A stretch of 39,720 bases of DNA from the NCBI GenBank assembly GCA_030531385.1, contig JAUNNP010000011.1, forward strand, positions 1 through 39,720, written 5' to 3'. A program made the position numbers and the translations under genes. This DNA is from Eubacteriales bacterium (GTDB taxonomy: Bacteria; Bacillota; Clostridia; Lachnospirales; Lachnospiraceae). Below the pieces are notes generated by a model that saw only the letters and a program-made list of their open reading frames with translations, searched no databases and had not been told where the DNA came from. Below, in pieces: positions 25,104 through 34,261 of the stretch (position 1 is its first letter; every line of letters begins with the position of its first letter).

Positions 25104-25733
25104 ATGCGAAGATGCGTTATTGTCGGCGGAGCACCGATCGAAAACTATGAAAGAATTAGAAGCTACTGCAGCGATGATGATTTTTACATTTTCTGTGACA
25201 GCGGTCTAAAGCACTGTGATGACCTCGGCGCAAGGCCGCAGCTTATAATTGGTGATTTCGATTCATATGAAAACCCAAAAAACGGGATAGAAACGATAGA
25301 GCTTCCCACTGTGAAGGATGATACGGATACGGTGAGTGCACTCAAGGAAGCTGTCATGAGGGGATATAAGGATTTCCTTCTTGTTGGAATGACAGGCCGC
25401 AGACTTGACCACACACTTGGAAATGTTTACATGCTTGTAAAGCTCGAAGAGCTCGGAAAGACGGCACTCATGGTGGATGATTATTCGGAGATCTCAATTA
25501 TCGGAAGCGGAAAAATAAAGGAAATAGATGACAGCTTCCCATTCTTTTCACTGCTGAACATTACAGGCACAGCAAAAGGCATAAATGTTAAAAATGCCAA
25601 GTATCCTCTTAGGGATGCCGAGATCGAGAGCGGATACCAGTATGGTGTCAGCAATGAAGTGCTTCCGGGAAAAAAGGCTGAAATTACAGTTAGTGAGGGC
25701 ATGCTCCTCCTTATAAGGGATATTGTAGGTTGA
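25104..25733 (+). CDS. thiN: Thiamine pyrophosphokinase
   Basis: This enzyme converts thiamine and ATP to thiamine pyrophosphate. The ATG at 25104 has AAGGAGG 6 bp upstream and gives 209 residues, typical of the family; an upstream in-frame ATG at 25020 would translate the leader hairpin and is rejected. Family motifs are FCDSGLKHCDDLGARP, LIIGDFDS, VKDDTDTVSALKEA and GMTGRRLDHTLGN. The C-terminal beta domain carries GLKYPL-like NAKYPLRDAE and GVSNEV segments. The -35 of the next promoter overlaps its stop codon. Confidence 0.94.
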   Translation: MRRCVIVGGAPIENYERIRSYCSDDDFYIFCDSGLKHCDDLGARPQLIIGDFDSYENPKNGIETIELPTVKDDTDTVSALKEAVMRGYKDFLLVGMTGRRLDHTLGNVYMLVKLEELGKTALMVDDYSEISIIGSGKIKEIDDSFPFFSLLNITGTAKGINVKNAKYPLRDAEIESGYQYGVSNEVLPGKKAEITVSEGMLLLIRDIVG

Positions 25734-25758
25734 CAAATCAGAAGCTTAAGTGTAGAAT
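25730..25758 (+). promoter_or_regulatory. Sigma-A promoter for the BCCT-trmL-radical SAM operon
   Basis: A consensus TTGACA (25730-25735) and TAGAAT (25753-25758) are separated by exactly 17 bp. The predicted transcription start near 25765 leaves a 5' leader of about 60 nt before the ATG at 25825. The -35 overlaps the thiN stop, so the downstream three genes can be transcribed on their own. Confidence 0.85.
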
Positions 25759-25824
25759 GTTCAAAATTTGATAAAAATAATTAGAAATGAACATGCATTT
25801 AAACACTTAACCACGGAGCTCAAC

Positions 25825-27327
25825 ATGAATAAGCTTAAAAACATCGATCCTGCAACTACATTTATTCCATTCGCGATAATATTGATACTTTGCCTTTTCT
25901 TTATTATAGATCCGGCAGGTTCTACATCGGCGCTTTCCGGGATCAGAAACTTCCTGGGCGATGATTTTGGATCATATTACCTTGTGATCGGGCTTGGCGT
26001 TTTCCTTGTCTCTCTTTATATGGCATTTTCAAAATTTGGTCAGATAGTGCTCGGAAAGCCGGGAGCGAAGCCGCAGTACAGCTTTTTTGCCTGGGGTTCA
26101 ATGATGTTCACGGCAGGCCTTGCTGCAGATATCCTGTTTTATTCGCTCTGCGAGTGGCTGCTTTATGCAAATGAGCCACGTATTACAGAGCTTGGCTCTA
26201 TACAGGACTGGGCCTCCACCTACCCTCTTTTTCACTGGGGTCCTATCCCTTGGAGCTTTTATGCCGCGCTTGCTGCCTGCTTTGGTTTCATGCTTCATGT
26301 GCGCGGCTGCAAAAAGCAGAAATATTCTGAGGCCTGCAGAGCTATCCTTGGGGATAAGACGGACAAGGCGCCCGGCAAGCTCATCGATGTTCTGGCTGTA
26401 ATAGCGCTTATTGCCGGAACAGCAACGACCTTTTCACTGGCGACACCGCTTTTGTCAAGGGGGGTATGCAGTCTTTTCGGGCTCAGCGACTCAAAGTGGC
26501 TGACCATAATCATCCTGCTTATCATATGTGCGGTCTATACGGTCTCCGTGCTTCGCGGAATGAAGAGCGTCAATTTCCTTGCGAGAATATGCATGTATGT
26601 ATTCTATGCGCTCCTTGCCTATGTGTTTATCTTCGGAAAGGAGGGCGTGTACATCATTGAGACCGGCATCACTGCGGTTGGAAATCTCGCTCAGAACTTT
26701 ATAGCCTTAAGCACCTGGACGGACGCGCTCCGCACTTCATATTTCCCGCAGAACTGGACGATCTTCTACTGGGCATACTGGATGGTATGGTGTGTGGCAG
26801 CGCCTTTCTTCATGGGAAGCATCTCGGGAGGCCGCACTGTAAAGCAGGTCGTGCTTGGCGCCTATGCCTTTGGAATGGGTTCGACCTTCATTTCATTTAT
26901 CATCCTCGGCAATTATTCGCTCGGACTTCAGATGCACGGAACCTTAGATGTGATGGCGGTCTATGCGGCGACGGGCGACCTCTACGACACTATAATTGCC
27001 ATAATACAGACACTGCCGCTTTATAAGATCGTGCTTGTGATTCTCTGCCTTTCGATGATAGCATTTTACGCTACCTCCTTTGACTCGATCACACTGGTTG
27101 CCTCAGCATATTCATACAAGGAGATAGAAGACGGCGCCGAAGCCTCAAAGAGCATGAAGCTTTTCTGGGCCCTGCTGCTCATAATGCTTCCCATCGCTTT
27201 GTTATTTTCAGAAAGCAGTATGAATAATCTGCAGACAGTGTCGATCATTGCGGCCTTTCCGATAGCGGTCGTAATAATACTTATCATCGCAAGCTTCTTT
27301 AAGGATGCCAAAGGACACATAAAATGA
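25825..27327 (+). CDS. BCCT-family betaine/carnitine/choline transporter
   Basis: A 500-residue secondary transporter with the twelve hydrophobic segments of the family. The signature region reads WTIFYWAYWMVWCVAAPFF then ISGGRTVKQ, matching the conserved BCCT block around helix 8. It is about three residues shorter there than the usual FVGLFIARISRGRT. The helix-3 region reads F-T-A-G-L-A-A-D-I-L-F-Y-S-L-C-E-W and lacks the GMGIG pattern of sodium-coupled betaine carriers. Substrate and coupling ion are therefore open. The start at 25825 has CGGAG 6 bp upstream; a TTG at 25768 would lie almost at the transcription start and is less likely. It overlaps trmL by 4 bp. Confidence 0.92.
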   Translation: MNKLKNIDPATTFIPFAIILILCLFFIIDPAGSTSALSGIRNFLGDDFGSYYLVIGLGVFLVSLYMAFSKFGQIVLGKPGAKPQYSFFAWGSMMFTAGLAADILFYSLCEWLLYANEPRITELGSIQDWASTYPLFHWGPIPWSFYAALAACFGFMLHVRGCKKQKYSEACRAILGDKTDKAPGKLIDVLAVIALIAGTATTFSLATPLLSRGVCSLFGLSDSKWLTIIILLIICAVYTVSVLRGMKSVNFLARICMYVFYALLAYVFIFGKEGVYIIETGITAVGNLAQNFIALSTWTDALRTSYFPQNWTIFYWAYWMVWCVAAPFFMGSISGGRTVKQVVLGAYAFGMGSTFISFIILGNYSLGLQMHGTLDVMAVYAATGDLYDTIIAIIQTLPLYKIVLVILCLSMIAFYATSFDSITLVASAYSYKEIEDGAEASKSMKLFWALLLIMLPIALLFSESSMNNLQTVSIIAAFPIAVVIILIIASFFKDAKGHIK

Positions 27328-27908
27328 AAATAGTTCTTCATGAGCCGGGGATCCCGCTCAATACCGGAAATATAGGGCGGACCTGTGCGGCAACGAATAC
27401 GGAGCTCCATCTTATCGGACCCTATGGCTTTGTTATAACAGAAAAGGCCATAAAGCGCGCGGGCATGGATTACTGGGACAAGATAGACCTTCATGAGTAT
27501 ATAGATTATGAGGACTTTCTTGAAAAGCATCCATATCTTTTTTCTGAAAATGCTGACGGCGCAGGTTCTGAGAAAGGCTCTGAAGGAAAGCCCCGTCTCT
27601 GGTTTGCAACGACTAAGGCAAGGCAGACATATACTGATGCCAACTTTGGCCCCGATGACTTTATCATGCTTGGAAATGAGTCAAGAGGCATACCCGAGGA
27701 GATACTTGTTAGGCATCCCGAAAGCTGTATACGTATTCCGATGTGGGGAGATATAAGGTCGCTCAATCTGGCAAACTCTGCTGCCATCATACTTTATGAG
27801 GCACTTCGTCAGAACGGCTTTGAAAATATGGAAAAAAGGGGAAATCTGCATAGACTGAGCTGGGACGATGGCCAAATAATTCCGGCAGGCCCGGAAAATA
27901 AACTATGA
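27324..27908 (+). CDS. trmL: tRNA (cytidine/uridine-34 2'-O)-methyltransferase
   Basis: A SPOUT-fold methyltransferase that modifies the wobble position of tRNA-Leu isoacceptors. Motif 1 is NTGNIGRTCAATNTELHLIGP, motif 2 is LGNESRGIPEEI and motif 3 is IPMWGDIRSLNLANSAAIILYEALRQ, the trefoil-knot SAM site. At 194 residues it is longer than the 155-165 typical of TrmL, partly from a Gly/Ser/Glu-rich insertion near 74-88 and a short C-terminal tail. It overlaps both neighbours by 4 bp (ATGA), so the three genes are translationally coupled. Confidence 0.94.
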   Translation: MKIVLHEPGIPLNTGNIGRTCAATNTELHLIGPYGFVITEKAIKRAGMDYWDKIDLHEYIDYEDFLEKHPYLFSENADGAGSEKGSEGKPRLWFATTKARQTYTDANFGPDDFIMLGNESRGIPEEILVRHPESCIRIPMWGDIRSLNLANSAAIILYEALRQNGFENMEKRGNLHRLSWDDGQIIPAGPENKL

Positions 27909-28822
27909 ATACAGATATTGTCAGATCAATATATTCAAATTGTACTTTATGTCCGCGCGTTTGTCAGGTCAACAGATATGAACGCGCGGGCTTTTGCGGT
28001 GCGGGAACAAAGATAAAGCTTGCAAGGGCAGCGCTTCACCTATGGGAGGAACCCTGCCTTTCGGGAAGCGCGGGTTCCGGAGCCGTGTTCTTTTCAAACT
28101 GCACGCTTAAATGTATTTTCTGTCAGAATTCGGATATAAGCTCAGGGGGCTTTGGAAAGGAAATAAGTGTCGATCGTCTCTCTGACATTTTCCTTGAGCT
28201 TCAGGATAAGGGTGCGGCAAATATCGATCTGATCACCGGAACCCATTATGTCCCATCGATCATTGCGGCACTTGATAAGGTAAAGCACAGGATAATGATC
28301 CCGGTGGTGTTTAACTGCGGAGGCTATGAAAGCCTCGATACTCTCAGGCTTCTTGATGGATACATCGATATTTACCTGCCGGATCTTAAATATTATGACG
28401 ATGAGACAGCAGTCAGGCTCTCTGCGGCTCCGGGGTACTTTGCTGCTGCGCTTGGTGCAATAGGGGAAATGATAAGGCAGACAGGCTCACCGGTTTTTTC
28501 TGCGGATAATGATGACGGACTCCTGAAAAAGGGCGTGATCATACGCCATATGGTCATTCCCGGAATGAGGAAGGATTCCATAAGCCTCCTTGACAGGCTG
28601 GCAGAGACCATTTCAACTGACAGGTATATTATAAGCTTAATGAGCCAGTACACTCCTTTTTACAAAGCAAAGGATATCCCGGGAATAAACAGGCGCATAA
28701 CGAGCTTTGAATATGACTCGGTGGTCGATCATGCATTTAAGCTTGGAATGAAAGGCTTTATGCAGGAAAGAAGCTCAGCGAAGGAGGAATATACTCCGCC
28801 ATTTGATCTTGAAGGGGTATAA
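27905..28822 (+). CDS. PflX-like radical SAM protein
   Basis: A 305-residue radical SAM protein related to pyruvate-formate-lyase activating enzymes (COG1313 type). An N-terminal cysteine group C-T-L-C-P-R-V-C with FCGAG (about 15-35) precedes the radical SAM motif CTLKCIFCQN (about 64-73, CxxxCxxC), so at least one cluster besides the SAM-binding [4Fe-4S] may be present. LITGTHYVPSI and YLPDLKYYDDETA segments fit the barrel. The substrate is not known for this family; no partner glycyl-radical enzyme is encoded nearby. It ends the operon. Confidence 0.88.
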   Translation: MNTDIVRSIYSNCTLCPRVCQVNRYERAGFCGAGTKIKLARAALHLWEEPCLSGSAGSGAVFFSNCTLKCIFCQNSDISSGGFGKEISVDRLSDIFLELQDKGAANIDLITGTHYVPSIIAALDKVKHRIMIPVVFNCGGYESLDTLRLLDGYIDIYLPDLKYYDDETAVRLSAAPGYFAAALGAIGEMIRQTGSPVFSADNDDGLLKKGVIIRHMVIPGMRKDSISLLDRLAETISTDRYIISLMSQYTPFYKAKDIPGINRRITSFEYDSVVDHAFKLGMKGFMQERSSAKEEYTPPFDLEGV

Positions 28823-28893
28823 AATTAATAAAATTTATAAAATCTGCAGTCATTTCATGTTTATTACACAAAAATAAGGTTATGATTACAGGG

Positions 28894-28926
28894 TCATGTG
28901 AGTATAAAATGAGAAATAACACATGA
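28894..28926. promoter_or_regulatory. Inverted repeat upstream of ftsH
   Basis: TCATGTG (28894-28900) and CACATGA (28920-28926) are perfect reverse complements separated by 19 bp. A weak promoter-like pair, TTATGA (28880-28885) and TATAAA (28903-28908) at 17 bp, has its -10 between the arms. This could be an operator controlling ftsH, but short repeats of this size occur by chance in AT-rich gaps. Confidence 0.3.
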
Positions 28927-28959
28927 TCACTCTAAAAGAAACGGAGAAAATAAAAGAAT

Positions 28960-30963
28960 ATGCCAAAGCTTGGAAATATTTTTGACTATGAAAATGATCC
29001 CGACCGCAGGAATTATGACGGAAGCAACAGGGGCTTTCAGAAGCCGAATAAGCAAATGACGATATATCTGCTTATAGTGCTTGCCATCATGATAGCGATC
29101 AATCTGATAATCGTTCCGGCTGTTCAGAAAAGCATGATAGTCGAAGCAAGCTATGATGAATTTCTGGATGAGCTCTCAGACAAAAATGTCGATCAGGTCG
29201 AGCTCGATAACAGCACGATAAAATTTACGCTTAAGGGCAGTGACAAGATATTTGAGACAGGGCGCATCAATTACTTTGGAGAAGTAGAGCGCATGTATTC
29301 CGCGGGCGCAAAGTTCACCCAGCAGATTCCACAGACCATATCGCCGATATGGACACTGCTGTACAACCTCCTGCCGTTTGCCTTCTTCATATGGTTTGGC
29401 TCAAGACTTATGAAAAATATGAAAAACGGGGCCGGAGGCGGCGGCTTCATGGGCATGGGCAATTTTGGAAAGGCCAATGCCAAGGTCTATGAAAACAATA
29501 AAGTGGGCATCAAGTTCAAGGATGTTGCAGGCGAAGAGGAAGCCAAGGAGCTGCTTGCCGAGATCGTTGATTTCCTGCATGAGCCCGGAAAATACAATGC
29601 CATAGGTGCCAAGATACCCAAGGGTGCCCTTCTTGTGGGCCCTCCGGGAACAGGTAAGACCATGCTGGCAAAGGCAGTTGCGGGAGAGGCAAATGTTCCG
29701 TTCTTCAGCATTTCAGGCTCAGAGTTTGTGGAAATGTTCGTCGGCATGGGCGCGGCAAAGGTAAGAGATCTATTCAAGGAGGCCGAGAAAAAGGCACCCT
29801 GCATCATTTTTATAGACGAGATCGATGCCATAGGAAAGAAGAGAGGAAACGGAGGCCTCGGAGGAAATGATGAGCGTGAGCAGACACTTAATCAGCTGCT
29901 TACCGAGATGGATGGCTTTGACGGAACTAAGGGCATAATCGTTCTTGCCGCTACCAACCAGCCTGATACACTCGATCCGGCACTGCTTAGACCGGGCCGT
30001 TTTGACAGAAGAGTTCCCGTTGAGCTTCCGGATATGCAGGGAAGAGTCGATATCCTTAAGGTGCATGCCGCAAAGGTCAAGATGGTGGGCAACATCAATT
30101 TTGAAGAGATAGCAAAGGCCTGCCCCGGAGCATCCGGAGCCGAGCTTGCAAATATGATCAACGAGGCTGCGCTCCGTGCGGTCAAGGCCGGAAGGGAAAA
30201 GGTAAACCAGCAGGATCTCGAGGAAAGCATCGAGGTCGTTATGGCAGGATATAAGAAGAAAAATCAGGTGCTCACGAGCAAGGAAAAGCTTATCGTAGCC
30301 TATCACGAGGTCGGACATGCTCTGGTAGCTGCCAAACAGGATAATTCAGCTCCGGTCCACAAGATCACGATCATACCGCGTACCTCGGGAGCCCTTGGAT
30401 ATACCATGCAGGTCGATGATAACGGAAATCACTATCTTATGAGCAGGGAAGAGCTTGAAAATAAGATAGCGACCCTTACAGGAGGCCGCGCTGCCGAGGA
30501 GCTTATCTTCAACAGTATTACGACCGGCGCGTCAAATGATATCGAACAGGCAACAAGGCTTGCGCGGGGAATGATAACGCAGTATGGTATGAGCAGTGAC
30601 TTCGATATGGTGGCTCTTCAGACAAAGAATAATGCTTATCTCGGTGGGGATATGTCTGTTGCCTGCTCTGAGGCTACAATGAAGTCCGTTGATGATGAGG
30701 TCATCGCGCTTGTGAAGGCCCAGCATCAGAAGGCGACAAAGATCTTACAGGATAATATCATGAAGCTCCATGAGATCGTGAAGTATCTCTATGAGAAAGA
30801 GACTATCACCGGCGAAGAATTCATGAGTATCCTTGAATCCAGTACAAATACTATAGAGGAACAGGCAAAGGCCAATGCTGAGCTTGCCGCAGACGGTGAC
30901 TCAAAGCCGCAGCCTGAAGCAAAGACCGGAGAAGATGGAAGAGAAGACACTTCAAATTCTTGA
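28960..30963 (+). CDS. ftsH: ATP-dependent zinc metalloprotease FtsH
   Basis: This membrane AAA+ protease degrades misfolded and regulatory membrane proteins. Of 667 residues, about 33-55 form helix one, about 57-125 the extracytoplasmic domain and about 128-150 helix two. The AAA module has Walker A GPPGTGKT (about 227-234), pore motif [11 protein letters not shown], Walker [12 protein letters not shown] (about 282-292) and second region of homology [25 protein letters not shown]. The zinc site is HEVGH near 449-453, with the third acidic ligand in [12 protein letters not shown] near 526. The C-terminal 30 residues are acidic and disordered-looking. GGAG lies 13 bp before the ATG, a long spacing. 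Its last 29 bp overlap mutS2. Confidence 0.97.
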   Translation: MPKLGNIFDYENDPDRRNYDGSNRGFQKPNKQMTIYLLIVLAIMIAINLIIVPAVQKSMIVEASYDEFLDELSDKNVDQVELDNSTIKFTLKGSDKIFETGRINYFGEVERMYSAGAKFTQQIPQTISPIWTLLYNLLPFAFFIWFGSRLMKNMKNGAGGGGFMGMGNFGKANAKVYENNKVGIKFKDVAGEEEAKELLAEIVDFLHEPGKYNAIGAKIPKGALLVGPPGTGKTMLAKAVAGEANVPFFSISGSEFVEMFVGMGAAKVRDLFKEAEKKAPCIIFIDEIDAIGKKRGNGGLGGNDEREQTLNQLLTEMDGFDGTKGIIVLAATNQPDTLDPALLRPGRFDRRVPVELPDMQGRVDILKVHAAKVKMVGNINFEEIAKACPGASGAELANMINEAALRAVKAGREKVNQQDLEESIEVVMAGYKKKNQVLTSKEKLIVAYHEVGHALVAAKQDNSAPVHKITIIPRTSGALGYTMQVDDNGNHYLMSREELENKIATLTGGRAAEELIFNSITTGASNDIEQATRLARGMITQYGMSSDFDMVALQTKNNAYLGGDMSVACSEATMKSVDDEVIALVKAQHQKATKILQDNIMKLHEIVKYLYEKETITGEEFMSILESSTNTIEEQAKANAELAADGDSKPQPEAKTGEDGREDTSNS

Positions 30964-33364
30964 ATACAACAAAATAATTGAAAAGCTTAAGGAGTACGCC
31001 TCCTCAGAAGCGGGAAGGGGGCTTTGCTCTAAGCTTAAGCCCTCAGCAAATTTCAGGCATATCAAGGTCTGGCAGAGCAACACCTCTGATGCCTGCAGCA
31101 GGATACGCCTTAAGGGAAGTACGCTTTCCTTCAGGGGTGTAAAGGAAATCGGAGGCATACTTAAGCGCCTCGAGGTCGGTGGGATATTATCAGCAGCAGA
31201 GCTTATTTCGGTAAGCTCTGTACTCATCGTCTCAGAGAGAGCCGTAAGCTACGGAAAAAGTGATTCTGATGAGGAAAAAGAGGACTCGCTTTCCGAGATG
31301 TTCAGCATGATCACCCCGCTCGTCAGCATTAACAGAGAGATACAGCGCTGTATTATAGATGAGGATATGATAGCTGATGACGCATCACCGGGGCTTGCTT
31401 CTGTAAGGAACTCGATGAAGCGCACAGCAGGCAGTGTTCATGAGGTAATGCAGGCAAAGCTTAATTCATGCCGCGATTATCTTACGGATGCGATCATTAC
31501 ACAGCGGGATGGAAGATACTGTCTCCCGGTAAAGGCTGAATATAAGTCCAAGGTACCCGGCATGGTGCATGATTCCTCTTCGACAGGACTTACTCTCTTT
31601 ATAGAACCGATGGCCGTTGTAAGCCTTAACAATAAGCTGCGCGAGCTTAAGGCTGAGGAACAGAAAGAAATTGAGAAGGTCCTAAAGACTTTAAGCGAGA
31701 GCCTGATGCCGTACACAGATACGATCGGCGATAATATAAAGATTCTTAAAAAGCTGGATATGATCTTTGCAAAGGCGCTTTATTCCCAGGCGATCGGCGG
31801 AGCGGAGCCGGGCTTCAGCAAAGACAGATCCATAAATATGAAGGCGGCAAGACATCCGCTCATAGATAAGGATAAGGTCGTCCCCATAGATGTTGCTCTT
31901 GGCAGTGAATTTGACCAGCTGATAATTACCGGACCAAATACCGGAGGAAAGACAGTGTCGCTTAAGACGACAGGACTTCTTACGCTGATGGCTCAGGCCG
32001 GTCTTCATATCCCGGCTGAAGAAGGCTCCATAATGGGCATATTTGACGATGTTTATGCGGACATCGGAGACGAACAGAGCATAGAACAGAGCCTTTCTAC
32101 ATTTTCAGCGCATATGACAAATATAGTCAGCATTCTCGGAAAGGCTGACGCGGCTTCGCTTTGTCTGTTTGATGAGCTGGGCTCGGGAACCGACCCTACC
32201 GAAGGCGCCGCGCTTGGCATTGCCATACTCAATTTCCTTCACAATATGAAGACCCGCACCATGGCAACGACTCATTACTCTGAGATCAAGCTTTACGCGC
32301 TTGAGACCGGGGGCGTGGAGAATGCCTGCTGTGAGTTTGATGTGGCCACGCTTAAGCCTACCTACAGGCTCCTTATAGGGGTGCCGGGTAAGTCCAATGC
32401 CTTTGCGATATCAAAGAGACTGGGCCTTCCCGATTATATAATTGAGGATGCCAGGGCCAGGATCGCGGCTGAAAATGAAAACTTTGAGGATATCATTGCG
32501 AAGCTTAATGACGACAGGTCACGGACCGCAAAGTCCATGGAGGAGGCGGAGAGCTGCCTGAGGGATGCGGAGATACTTAAGGAACGTTTAAGGAAAAAAG
32601 AGGAGAAGCTCGAGGCCGGACGTGATAAAATACTTCAGGATGCCCGCGAAGAAGCCCAGCGCATACTCAGGGAAGCCAAGGATACTGCTGACTCTGCAAT
32701 AAGAAATATCAATAAATACGGAGCGGAGAGCGATCTGGCTGCCGCTGAAGAGGAAAGAAGAAAGCTCAGAAGCAATCTGAAGGAGGCTTCGGCCGGAAAC
32801 GGCGGCATAGTGGTGAAGGGACCTTCAAAGCCTGTCTCACCTAAAAAGCTTCAGGTGGGTGATGAAGTAAGGATCATGAGCATGGGCGGAATGATCGGAA
32901 CTGTAAATTCACTTCCCGATAAGGATGGAAATGTGTTCGTACAGATGGGCTTTATGAGCTCAAAGGTAAATGTAAAGGATATTGAACTGACAGGCAATAA
33001 GCCTGTCGGAAGCCCGGGAGGGGGAAATAAAAACGGCAGAGGCAGCGCATCGGGAAAAGCATCCGGAAGGTCTGACGGAAGCAATGGCTATGGCAGGGAC
33101 TTTGGCGCAAAGTCACTCACCATAAGCCCCGAGGTCAACCTTATAGGAATGACTACGGATGAGGCACTTCCGGTACTTGAGAAATATCTTGACGATGCTT
33201 ACCTTGCGGGACTTCCAAGTGTCAGGATAGTGCACGGAAGAGGCACGGGTGCTCTTAAAAATATGGTGCATCAGAGACTCAGGAAGACTAAATACGTAAA
33301 AGAGTTCAGACTCGGAGTATTTGGAGAGGGAGATACGGGAGTTACGATAGCAGCATTTAAGTAA
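30935..33364 (+). CDS. mutS2: Endonuclease MutS2 / RqcU-type ribosome-associated ATPase
   Basis: MutS2 proteins act on collided ribosomes and/or recombination intermediates. The 809 residues comprise core and clamp domains (about 1-310), an ABC-type ATPase with Walker A ITGPNTGGKTVSLKT (about 330-344) and LFDELGSGTDPTEGAAL (about 411-427), a charged coiled-coil region (about 515-610), a KOW-like segment (about 640-685) and a C-terminal Smr nuclease domain (about 733-809) with HGRGTGALK. A Gly/Ser/Lys/Asn-rich linker of about 35 residues (about 690-725) precedes Smr. The start at 30935 gives the expected [14 protein letters not shown] opening with GGAG just upstream; it overlaps ftsH by 29 bp. 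Confidence 0.95.
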   Translation: MEEKTLQILEYNKIIEKLKEYASSEAGRGLCSKLKPSANFRHIKVWQSNTSDACSRIRLKGSTLSFRGVKEIGGILKRLEVGGILSAAELISVSSVLIVSERAVSYGKSDSDEEKEDSLSEMFSMITPLVSINREIQRCIIDEDMIADDASPGLASVRNSMKRTAGSVHEVMQAKLNSCRDYLTDAIITQRDGRYCLPVKAEYKSKVPGMVHDSSSTGLTLFIEPMAVVSLNNKLRELKAEEQKEIEKVLKTLSESLMPYTDTIGDNIKILKKLDMIFAKALYSQAIGGAEPGFSKDRSINMKAARHPLIDKDKVVPIDVALGSEFDQLIITGPNTGGKTVSLKTTGLLTLMAQAGLHIPAEEGSIMGIFDDVYADIGDEQSIEQSLSTFSAHMTNIVSILGKADAASLCLFDELGSGTDPTEGAALGIAILNFLHNMKTRTMATTHYSEIKLYALETGGVENACCEFDVATLKPTYRLLIGVPGKSNAFAISKRLGLPDYIIEDARARIAAENENFEDIIAKLNDDRSRTAKSMEEAESCLRDAEILKERLRKKEEKLEAGRDKILQDAREEAQRILREAKDTADSAIRNINKYGAESDLAAAEEERRKLRSNLKEASAGNGGIVVKGPSKPVSPKKLQVGDEVRIMSMGGMIGTVNSLPDKDGNVFVQMGFMSSKVNVKDIELTGNKPVGSPGGGNKNGRGSASGKASGRSDGSNGYGRDFGAKSLTISPEVNLIGMTTDEALPVLEKYLDDAYLAGLPSVRIVHGRGTGALKNMVHQRLRKTKYVKEFRLGVFGEGDTGVTIAAFK

Positions 33365-33439
33365 ACAAACTCTACAGGATTTAAGGGAACGGTATTTTCC
33401 GGGATATCAGCGCGGAAAAATCGGCAGCATGGTGTTTAT

Positions 33440-34150
33440 ATGACCGAGAAACAAAGAATAATGATCGTCGATGACGATGCCTCCATTGCAGAGCTTATAA
33501 GTCTTTATCTGGAAAAGGAATGCTATGATACAAGAATGGTGTCAGACGGTGAGGAAGCACTGAAGATATTTAAGGATTATGATCCGGATATGATATTGCT
33601 TGATCTTATGCTTCCCGGGATAGACGGATATCAGGTATGCAGACAGATAAGGGTGGATTCGGATGTACCTATCATGATGCTTTCGGCAAAGGGTGAGATA
33701 TTTGATAAGGTCCTCGGGCTTGAGCTTGGAGCGGATGACTATATGATAAAGCCCTTTGATTCCAAGGAGCTTGTCGCGAGAGTAAAGGCAGTATTGAGAC
33801 GCACGGCGAGGTCCGGAAAGCCCGCAGAGACAAAAAAGCCGGAAAACTGTGTGGAGTATGTCGGACTGTCGGTCAATCTTTCAAATTATGCAGTCGTATA
33901 TAAAGATCAGATCGTAGACATGCCGCCAAAGGAGATAGAGCTTTTATATTTCCTTGCGGCATCACCGAATCAGGTATTTACCAGAGAGCAGCTGCTTGAT
34001 CATATCTGGGGCTACGAATATATAGGAGATACAAGGACGGTGGACGTTCATATAAAGCGCCTCAGGGAGAAGCTTCCGGACAATGAATACTGGAGGATAG
34101 CAACAGTCTGGGGAATCGGATATAAATTTGAATTAAAACCTGCACGATAA
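33440..34150 (+). CDS. OmpR-family response regulator, no adjacent kinase
   Basis: A 236-residue regulator. The receiver has D11-D12-D13, phosphoacceptor D55 in ILLDLMLPGIDG, and DDYMIKPFDS lysine loop. The winged helix (about 135-235) contains FTREQLLDHIWGYEY, DTRTVDVHIKRLREK and WGIGYKF, as in PhoB/WalR-like proteins. No histidine kinase gene is beside it. There is no obvious ribosome binding site within 12 bp of the ATG, and the 75-bp gap after mutS2 contains no terminator, so it may be read through from ftsH-mutS2. The -35 of the nhaC promoter lies inside its last codons. Confidence 0.93.
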   Translation: MTEKQRIMIVDDDASIAELISLYLEKECYDTRMVSDGEEALKIFKDYDPDMILLDLMLPGIDGYQVCRQIRVDSDVPIMMLSAKGEIFDKVLGLELGADDYMIKPFDSKELVARVKAVLRRTARSGKPAETKKPENCVEYVGLSVNLSNYAVVYKDQIVDMPPKEIELLYFLAASPNQVFTREQLLDHIWGYEYIGDTRTVDVHIKRLREKLPDNEYWRIATVWGIGYKFELKPAR

Positions 34151-34156
34151 TATAAA
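34128..34156 (+). promoter_or_regulatory. Promoter candidate for nhaC
   Basis: TTGAAT (34128-34133) and TATAAA (34151-34156) are separated by 17 bp. A second -10 choice, TATAAT at 34163-34168, has only a poor -35 (TGCACG) at 16 bp. Either would start the transcript just before the hairpin at 34180, so the hairpin would form at the very 5' end of the mRNA. Confidence 0.55.
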
Positions 34157-34179
34157 ATATGATATAATCAGCAAAAGTA

Positions 34180-34219
34180 ATCAGCCATGGTGTATTCAAG
34201 GAGGAGCATCATGGCTGAT
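34180..34219 (+). promoter_or_regulatory. Leader hairpin with ribosome binding site in its loop, upstream of nhaC
   Basis: ATCAGCCATG (34180-34189) and CATGGCTGAT (34210-34219) are perfect 10-bp complements. Four more inner positions can pair, two of them as G-U (34190-34193 with 34206-34209), leaving an apical loop of about 12 nt. The loop contains a consensus Shine-Dalgarno AAGGAGGAG (34198-34206), and the 3' arm contains the ATG of a 16-codon ORF. This arrangement could gate ribosome access. It could also be a DNA operator; the sequence alone does not decide. Confidence 0.65.
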
Positions 34220-34261
34220 AAATTTAGATTTAAGGGAAAAGGGTGGAAAACATGTTTGTAA
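34211..34261 (+). CDS. 16-residue leader ORF overlapping the nhaC start
   Basis: The ORF reads MADKFRFKGKGWKTCL and stops at 34259-34261, seven bases past the first base of the nhaC ATG at 34252, in another frame. AAGGAGGAG lies 4 bp before its ATG, the best ribosome binding site in this stretch. The peptide is basic (five Lys/Arg, one Asp). The arrangement fits a translated leader that couples or reinitiates into nhaC. Translation has not been shown, and a chance ORF of this length is possible, but the site strength argues against chance. Confidence 0.5.
   Translation: MADKFRFKGKGWKTCL

Noticed and set aside
25768..25824. TTG start for the BCCT transporter
   Set aside because: It would lie within a few bases of the predicted transcription start and has no ribosome binding site; ATG at 25825 with CGGAG fits better.
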